DNA of 17,177 nucleotides from JAAYBG01 sp964411675 (lineage in GTDB: Bacteria; Bacillota_I; Bacilli_A; ML615J-28; CAG-698): assembly GCA_964411675.1 (NCBI GenBank), contig CAYPLR010000030.1:1-17177 (forward strand), written 5' to 3'. This document shows positions 6,770-12,476 of the stretch, one piece after another. Position 1 is the first letter of the stretch. Every line of letters starts with the position of its first letter. Both the position numbers and the translations under genes were made by a program. The notes beneath the pieces were generated by a model. It saw only the letters and a program-made list of their open reading frames with translations, made no database searches and was not told where the DNA came from.

Positions 6770-7966
6770 CTATATCAATCCTTTCAACATCTTAACCTCA
6801 GAGATTAATTTTGGTAAAATCTTAAAAACATCACCTACAACGCCATAATGAGCAATATCAAAAATTGCTGCATTTTTGTCGTTGCACACAGAAAAAATAA
6901 CTTGACTACCCTTCATTCCTGCAGCAAATTGAACAGCACCACTGATTCCAAGAGTAATTAACAATTTAGGAGCAACAGTTCGTCCTGATAATCCTATTTG
7001 TTTTCTAGGGTCCATGATCCCTGCTTCTATTAATGGTCTTGATGAAGCAAGTTCTGCTCCCAGCAAATCCGCTAATTTTTTTGCTAAAGCAATATCTTCC
7101 GCGTTTTTAAAAGGTCGTCCAATAGCGACAATGATTTCTGCTTCACTGATATCAACGCTACTATCTTTGGGCTTTACTTCTAATAGTTTCATATTAGAAG
7201 TTAAATCTAGTTGATCTAAACTCATATGAACTATTTCTCCATGCGAGCTCTCTTTTATTGGCATTTTAAAAATTTTATATCTAACCGTTGCCATTTGTGG
7301 TCGATTATTTGGACAAATAATTCCAGCCATGATATTTCCACCAAAAGCAGGACGATTTTGTATTAGATCTGTATTTTCTTTCATTCCTAAAATTGTACAA
7401 TCTGCTGTTAAACCTGTTCTAAATCTAGATGCAATTCGTGGAGCAAAGCTTCTTCCTATCGAAGTCCCTCCATATAAAACAACACTTGGTTTAATCATTT
7501 TAATAAAGTTTTCCATAGCATTAGCATACTTTTCAACATTAAAATGAGCAAATTCCTGGTGCTCATAAACAAATAGTTTATCAATACCATACGATAAGAG
7601 TTCATCTTCGAATTTTTTTGCATGATTAGTAAAAAGTACAGCATAAACTTTTTGATTTGTAATTTTTACTAATTCTTTGGCTTTACCAATTAATTCAAAA
7701 ACAACAGGATGGATTTTGTCATTGCTGTGTTCAACAAACACGCAGACTCCTTGCCACTCATCTTTGTTAATGGCATTCACTTTTTCTTCAACAAACTCAA
7801 ATACTCCCGCTGGTCCTTTGCGCACGCATAATTTACACATTTTACAGGCTGTGTTAATATCTAATTTATTATTTTGATATTCAATAGCTCCAAAAGGACA
7901 AATTTTAATTGCTTCTTGAGCAATTTCATAAGTAACTTTATTTTGATTTATAACTATTTTCCCCAT
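6770..7966 (-). CDS. etfA: electron-transfer flavoprotein alpha subunit with N-terminal [4Fe-4S] domain
   Basis: This 398-residue EtfA (LctC-like) pairs with EtfB and the dehydrogenase. Residues about 1-62 form a small ferredoxin-like domain with four cysteines, C23 in ICPFGA and C41, C44, C47 in CKMCKLC, enough to hold one [4Fe-4S] cluster. The usual C-terminal CxxxCP half is absent (KGPAG instead). Residues about 72-260 are the ETF alpha/beta domain. Residues about 275-390 are the FAD domain with GLSGRTVAPKLLITLGISGA (325-344) and IAHYGVVGD. In confurcating lactate dehydrogenases the cluster is thought to connect to ferredoxin, so this subunit supports the anaerobic confurcating type over a simple respiratory ETF. 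GAGGTGA lies seven bases or so before the ATG, with nine bases from etfB. The stop is TAG. Confidence 0.93.
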   Translation of the reverse strand: MGKIVINQNKVTYEIAQEAIKICPFGAIEYQNNKLDINTACKMCKLCVRKGPAGVFEFVEEKVNAINKDEWQGVCVFVEHSNDKIHPVVFELIGKAKELVKITNQKVYAVLFTNHAKKFEDELLSYGIDKLFVYEHQEFAHFNVEKYANAMENFIKMIKPSVVLYGGTSIGRSFAPRIASRFRTGLTADCTILGMKENTDLIQNRPAFGGNIMAGIICPNNRPQMATVRYKIFKMPIKESSHGEIVHMSLDQLDLTSNMKLLEVKPKDSSVDISEAEIIVAIGRPFKNAEDIALAKKLADLLGAELASSRPLIEAGIMDPRKQIGLSGRTVAPKLLITLGISGAVQFAAGMKGSQVIFSVCNDKNAAIFDIAHYGVVGDVFKILPKLISEVKMLKGLI

Positions 7967-7975
7967 GATTCACCT

Positions 7976-8764
7976 CTATAGAAGTTTCAATTGATTCAGT
8001 TTATTAGCAATCTTTATTGCTAATTCCTCTTCTGAATCAATCCACATCTCTTTATCTGTGTTTTTTTCTGGTGGAAACATTCTTTCAACTTGAGTTGGTG
8101 ATCCTTTCAAACCATAATGACTTTCGTCTTGGTCTTCCATATCAGCAAAGGTTACGATTCTTGGTTTATAATCAAGAAATTTTAAACTTCGTTTATAGGA
8201 TGGTAATCGGGGAGTGAAGATTCCTTTTTCTACTGTAATTAAACACGGATAATTAATTTCCCATATTTCATTGGTTTTATCCATGCTAACTGAAACAATA
8301 ATTGATTTATCTTTGATTTCAACAATTCTTTCAACATAAGCAATATGGGGAATAGCAAGCGCTTCTGCTATCTCTGGACCCACTTGTGCTGTGTCACCAT
8401 CCGTGGTTTGTTTCCCACAAATAATCAAATCAAAATCGCCAGTGGCTTTAATGCCTTGTGATAAGGTGTAAGAAGTAGCTACTACATCAGCACCAGCAAA
8501 CTTTCTATCTGATAATAAAACAGCATCATCACATCCCATCCAAAGAGACTCGTTTAAGACTGCTGTTGCAGCTGGTGGCCCCATTGTAATGGATGTTAGA
8601 TGAGCATTTTTTTGTTCCTTAATTTTAAGTGCAGTTTCTAGTGCATATAAATCATAGGGATTCATCTTAGTATTCGATCCATCCCTCATTAAAACCCCTG
8701 TAACGGGGTCTATTTGCACCTCAGAACTAGCAGGAACTTGTTTGATGCATACAACAATTTTCAT
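7976..8764 (-). CDS. etfB: electron-transfer flavoprotein beta subunit
   Basis: This 262-residue EtfB (LctB-like) is of normal length. It opens with the family signature MKIVVCIKQVP and has NPYDLYALE at 35-43, the flavin/nucleotide-binding loop CGKQTTDGDTAQVGPEIAE (116-134), and GLKGSPTQVERMFPP (218-232), a segment typical of bifurcating-type EtfB. In confurcating complexes this subunit carries the FAD where electrons from lactate and reduced ferredoxin are combined onto NAD+. The start follows a GAGGTAGGA ribosome site that overlaps the end of the hydrolase gene. Only five bases separate the two genes, which physically ties the lactate module to the murein-sugar module in one operon. The cytoplasmic location is inferred from the lack of signal or membrane segments. 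Confidence 0.93.
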   Translation of the reverse strand: MKIVVCIKQVPASSEVQIDPVTGVLMRDGSNTKMNPYDLYALETALKIKEQKNAHLTSITMGPPAATAVLNESLWMGCDDAVLLSDRKFAGADVVATSYTLSQGIKATGDFDLIICGKQTTDGDTAQVGPEIAEALAIPHIAYVERIVEIKDKSIIVSVSMDKTNEIWEINYPCLITVEKGIFTPRLPSYKRSLKFLDYKPRIVTFADMEDQDESHYGLKGSPTQVERMFPPEKNTDKEMWIDSEEELAIKIANKLNQLKLL

Positions 8765-8769
8765 AATTC

Positions 8770-9513
8770 CTACCTCATTTTTAAAAATTCTAATGTTCTT
8801 TGATAAAGTTCATTTCTATCAGCTAAGTTATCATAACCATGTCCAGCTTCATTAATATAGAATAAATGTGAATTAAAGAAGCGAACGCTATAGGTTGCTG
8901 AAACTAAATAATTAACAGCTAAGTCTTTTCTTCCATGAATAATCAATACCGGTTTCTTGAAATTTTCAATTCCTTGGTAAGTATCATATCGATTAACAGA
9001 CTCAACCATTTCTTTTGATAATTCAAATGTCCCCATCATAACATTACCATTTTCTAGTTTAGTACCATTTTCAAAGGCTTTTTTTATTTTTTCTAGTATA
9101 GTTCCAGCAGGTGACCATAATACCATTTTATCAATCTCTTGATATCTTTTTGCTGCAATCATCGCTGCAACAGCTCCTCCCATACTAAATCCTAAAAGAA
9201 TGACTCTTTTTACATCAGGAACAGTCTTGGCATAATCAAGTATTAAATTTGCTTCCGCCATTAACGTATCAAAAGTAAAGTCTTTAAATTCTCCATCAGA
9301 CTCTCCATTACCACTAAAATCCATTCGCAAGCTGGCGATTTTTTCCTCTACCAATAGCCGTGATAGATTACGAAAATGACACGCATGTTCTGTTTTATTC
9401 CCTGTGAATCCATGGTACATCAATACTAAATCCCCGTTAAAATCTTCTGGAAGAGTCAAATATCCTCTTAATATTCTTCCTTCTTTATTTACTATTTCTA
9501 TATGTTTCATCAT
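8770..9513 (-). CDS. alpha/beta-hydrolase, cinnamoyl-esterase/serine-aminopeptidase-like
   Basis: This is a 247-residue single-domain cytoplasmic hydrolase. Visible elements are the oxyanion-hole motif YHGFTGNKTE (33-42), LRMDFSGNGESDGEF (62-76), the nucleophile elbow GFSMGG (S110), the acid D197 in IHGRKDLAV, and H225 in EAGHGYDN. The HGFTG/DFSGNGESDG signature resembles feruloyl and cinnamoyl esterases of lactobacilli and Butyrivibrio. The substrate is unknown. Lying between murQ and the lactate dehydrogenase genes, it could remove an ester from a muropeptide sugar (O-acetyl, for example), but that is a guess. It overlaps the 3' end of murQ by 29 bases and has GGTGA seven bases before the first ATG. 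Met2 is an equally possible start. Confidence 0.82.
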   Translation of the reverse strand: MMKHIEIVNKEGRILRGYLTLPEDFNGDLVLMYHGFTGNKTEHACHFRNLSRLLVEEKIASLRMDFSGNGESDGEFKDFTFDTLMAEANLILDYAKTVPDVKRVILLGFSMGGAVAAMIAAKRYQEIDKMVLWSPAGTILEKIKKAFENGTKLENGNVMMGTFELSKEMVESVNRYDTYQGIENFKKPVLIIHGRKDLAVNYLVSATYSVRFFNSHLFYINEAGHGYDNLADRNELYQRTLEFLKMR

Positions 9514-10420
9514 CTTTTTTCACCATTTTCAAGGCATTACGAATATGCCCTTTTGTTTTATCTAAATATTCATTGACTGTTTCTAAATCTTCTATCCCAC
9601 TTAAAATGGCAAATATTGTTTTTTTAACTGTTTTATATATGGCCATTTTATTTCGTGCTTCTTCTAAAGAAATCCCTGTTATTTGACTGACAATTCCTTC
9701 CGCGCGAGCAATTAATTTTTGATTGGTTGCTTGCACATCAATCATATAGTTTTCATAAACTTTTCCCATTTTTATCATGGATGCAGATGATATCATATTA
9801 CATATCATTTTTTGCGCTGTCCCTGATTTCAATCTTGTTGAACCTGTAATTACTTCTTCCCCTGTGATTGCTTCAATGGGTAAATCAACCAACGCAGCTA
9901 ATTGACTATTTGCTGCCGTAACAATACAACTTGTGATACAGCCTTGTTTTTTAGCGTATTCAATACCACCAATAACATAGGGCGTACGACCACTTGCTGC
10001 AATACCAATAACAATATCTTTATTGCTAATATTGATTCTTTGCAAATCTGTGATTGCTAATTCTTTTGAATCTTCTGCTCCTTCAACCGCTTTGATAAAC
10101 GCTCTTTCGCCACCAGCCATTAAGCATTGAACCATATCAAAAGATACTCCAAAGGTAGGTGGGCATTCTACTGCATCAAGAATACCAATTCTCCCACTGG
10201 TACCTGCTCCCATATAAATCAAACGTCCATCTTGGTAGAATGCTTCTACTATTTTATCTACTACTTTTGCGATTTGTGGTAATGCTAATTCTACTGCATT
10301 TGCTACCTTATGATCTTCCTGATTTATTTTCTTTAACATTTCTATGGTTGACAATAAATCAATGTTTGTTGTTTCTAAGTTTCTTTGTTCTGTACTTATT
10401 TTGTTTAAATTTATACTCAT
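9485..10420 (-). CDS. murQ: N-acetylmuramic acid 6-phosphate etherase
   Basis: MurQ cleaves the lactyl ether of MurNAc-6-P, giving GlcNAc-6-P and D-lactate, in the cytoplasm. The 311-residue protein is a full-length SIS-domain member. It carries GAGTSGRIGILDAVECPPTFG (71-91) with E85, and AVEGAEDS with E116, which correspond to the two catalytic glutamates of the E. coli enzyme (E83 and E114). It also has IAASGRTPYVIGG and ITGSTRLKSGTAQK, all family hallmarks. A helical MurQ/GKRP tail follows. AAAGGG precedes the ATG, five bases after the stop of anmK. It is the convergence point of the operon: both kinases feed it, and its D-lactate product is the expected substrate of the dehydrogenase encoded downstream. 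Confidence 0.97.
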   Translation of the reverse strand: MSINLNKISTEQRNLETTNIDLLSTIEMLKKINQEDHKVANAVELALPQIAKVVDKIVEAFYQDGRLIYMGAGTSGRIGILDAVECPPTFGVSFDMVQCLMAGGERAFIKAVEGAEDSKELAITDLQRINISNKDIVIGIAASGRTPYVIGGIEYAKKQGCITSCIVTAANSQLAALVDLPIEAITGEEVITGSTRLKSGTAQKMICNMISSASMIKMGKVYENYMIDVQATNQKLIARAEGIVSQITGISLEEARNKMAIYKTVKKTIFAILSGIEDLETVNEYLDKTKGHIRNALKMVKKDDETYRNSK

Positions 10421-10425
10421 ATTTT

Positions 10426-11565
10426 TTACCCTTTCACGTGACTTTTCCGAGATGGAGTAATGCTACCTAAAATAACTGATTTTTTAGCTCCTGTTGCACT
10501 GCAAACATTTCCCAATTTTCCTTGCAAAGTTAAGTATCCTAAAACTACAAAGGCAACAGCTTCTTTTGCATCACTATTAAACCCAATATCTTCTTGACGA
10601 AGCACATCGCAATTTAAGATTTCTCGCATACGTTTCATAATGTAATTATTATGGCTTCCTCCACCACTAACAATAATTTCATCAAAGTTTTTGATGTATT
10701 TTTGGTAGTGATAGCAAATACAATAAGCAGTAAATTCCGTAATGGTTGTGATAATATCTGCTGGGCAGTAATCATTAAAGTGAAGTTTTTCTGCCGTTTT
10801 TTCCATATTTTTTGCTGAATATTGTTCTCTACCAGTACTTTTAGGTGGTTTTTTCATAATAAAATCATCTTTTTTTAATTCGTCAAAAATTGCTTTAATT
10901 ACTTTACCACTAAGAGCTATTTTTCCACCATCATCATATGGTTTTTGGAAATACTTACTAGTAAAATAATCAATCATGACATTCCCTGGCCCACAATCAA
11001 AAGCGATGACTTCATTAATTTGGCATCTTTTTGGTAAATAAGTTAGATTACTAATTCCTCCAATGTTTTGTAATAATATATTCTTTTCGTCACTACGAAA
11101 CAACATATACTCCGACATAGGAACCAAAGGAGCTCCTTCCCCACCAACAGCCATATCTGCGGTACGAAAATTAGTGATTGTCTTAATTCCTGTCTTGTTA
11201 GCTATTACCGAGGCATCTCCTATCTGTAATGTTGAAGGAACTAGTCCTTCTTTTTGATGAGGGTTGTGCCAAATTGTTTGGCCATGGCTAGCAATAAAAT
11301 CAATATCCATATATTTATAAGGGGTTCCTTCTAACAACAGATCAATCGCTTCAACAAACTTATATCCTAGTTCAAAATTAAGACTACAAATTTCCGATAA
11401 TTTTGCTGTTTCATCGGACAAATTTCGCATAATTTTCTTTTTGAAATCTTCCTCGTATGGCAAAGTCACGAACTTAATTAAAGTGAATTTTTCATTTTCA
11501 ATGTTGACAAGACTAGCATCAACACCATCTAACGAAGTTCCACTCATTAAACCGATTGCTTTCAT
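10426..11565 (-). CDS. anmK: anhydro-N-acetylmuramic acid kinase
   Basis: AnmK phosphorylates 1,6-anhydro-MurNAc with ring opening to MurNAc-6-P, feeding MurQ. It has 379 residues, a typical length. Visible motifs are the ATP-site loop GLMSGTSLDGVDA (5-17), ASHGQTIWHNP (92-102), NFRTADMAVGGEGAPLVP (132-149), and AFDCGPGNVMID (188-199), whose D190 lies where the family's catalytic aspartate is expected. VSGGGSHNN near the C-terminus is the second nucleotide motif. The start codon lies in an ATGA overlap with the stop of the kinase gene upstream, indicating translational coupling, and AAGGAAG serves as ribosome site. The substrate arises only from lytic transglycosylases, so its presence suggests that anhydro-muropeptides reach this cell. 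Confidence 0.96.
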   Translation of the reverse strand: MKAIGLMSGTSLDGVDASLVNIENEKFTLIKFVTLPYEEDFKKKIMRNLSDETAKLSEICSLNFELGYKFVEAIDLLLEGTPYKYMDIDFIASHGQTIWHNPHQKEGLVPSTLQIGDASVIANKTGIKTITNFRTADMAVGGEGAPLVPMSEYMLFRSDEKNILLQNIGGISNLTYLPKRCQINEVIAFDCGPGNVMIDYFTSKYFQKPYDDGGKIALSGKVIKAIFDELKKDDFIMKKPPKSTGREQYSAKNMEKTAEKLHFNDYCPADIITTITEFTAYCICYHYQKYIKNFDEIIVSGGGSHNNYIMKRMREILNCDVLRQEDIGFNSDAKEAVAFVVLGYLTLQGKLGNVCSATGAKKSVILGSITPSRKSHVKG

Positions 11566-12476
11566 ATTTTATTCTTCCTTTTCGCTAAATAATACGCTCC
11601 ATAAATTGGATCTGTATTGCCTGTAACTAATTCAAGATGAATTTCTTTTTTTGCTAGAGAAGTTAGTAATGCTTGTTGAACAATTTGCGAGTTGCAAATT
11701 AATCCACCCCGAAAACCTAGAACAGCTTTATTAGAAAGTTTTAGTAATCGATGTACTAATTTAACTTCGCTTGCTAAATCACGGCCACACTTTTCTAAAA
11801 TATGGATCGCTTCTTTATCGCCTTTTTCCGCTTCTTCACAAATAAAATGGGAGTGAGAAGCAATATGATTTTTTGTGTTAGAATAAATAAAACTTTTAAA
11901 TCCTTCTAAAGAAGTGATATTAATAGTTTTCATAAACTTCAATGCCAACGGATTGATGGCATTATGGCGTTCAAAGTATTTAATCGCTTGGCAAACAAGT
12001 GATTTAACAGAAAAATACGCTGAGCCTGTTTCTGTTAGTAAATGTCCCCATCCACCACCATAGCGAATATCTTGGCCATTTGTGGCACATACAGCGCTTC
12101 CTGTTCCAGACAAAACTAAAACACCTTCAGGATACCTATCTTCAATAATTGAAAATAGACCTATAATAATATCACTAGCAAACGAAACCTCTACACCTAA
12201 TTCATTTGCTAAACTTTTTTGCAATTCCTCCTGATTAGGAATTACCCCCAAACCAGAAATACCCATTTGTACATAAACAACCTGATACTCGTCTTTCACA
12301 TGGTGAAAAACGCTTCTGACTAAATTGAAGATGTTGATAATTGCTTTTTCATGAATGACTGCTGGACTACCTGAATCACCTATTTCTTCATAAACAATAT
12401 TAGCATTTTCATCTATAGCCGATACTTTTGTTTTTGTTCCTCCTGCATCTACAGCAATTATTACTTTTTTCATCAT
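11562..12476 (-). CDS. murK: BadF/BadG-family sugar kinase, probable MurNAc/GlcNAc kinase (MurK-like)
   Basis: This is a 304-residue kinase of the N-acetylglucosamine-kinase/BadF superfamily. The phosphate-1 loop is DAGGTKTK (10-17). D102 in FASDI sits where the catalytic base is expected. LSGTGSAVC (122-130) is the phosphate-2 loop, and GGGWGHLLTETGSAYF (140-155) is the sugar-binding signature of this group. MurK of Clostridium acetobutylicum phosphorylates both MurNAc and GlcNAc at O6. The same role fits here because free MurNAc and GlcNAc would be released by the glycosidases just upstream. A GlcNAc-only kinase remains possible. The ATG overlaps the stop of the NagZ-MupG gene (ATGA). An AAAGGTG site is four bases from Met1 and seven from Met2, so Met2 may be the true start. 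Confidence 0.87.
   Translation of the reverse strand: MMKKVIIAVDAGGTKTKVSAIDENANIVYEEIGDSGSPAVIHEKAIINIFNLVRSVFHHVKDEYQVVYVQMGISGLGVIPNQEELQKSLANELGVEVSFASDIIIGLFSIIEDRYPEGVLVLSGTGSAVCATNGQDIRYGGGWGHLLTETGSAYFSVKSLVCQAIKYFERHNAINPLALKFMKTINITSLEGFKSFIYSNTKNHIASHSHFICEEAEKGDKEAIHILEKCGRDLASEVKLVHRLLKLSNKAVLGFRGGLICNSQIVQQALLTSLAKKEIHLELVTGNTDPIYGAYYLAKRKNKI

Noticed and set aside
10159..10470. 103-codon plus-strand open frame across murQ and anmK
   Set aside because: It lies opposite two well-conserved genes, has Leu/Phe-rich composition typical of antisense to AT-rich coding DNA, and has no promoter or ribosome site.
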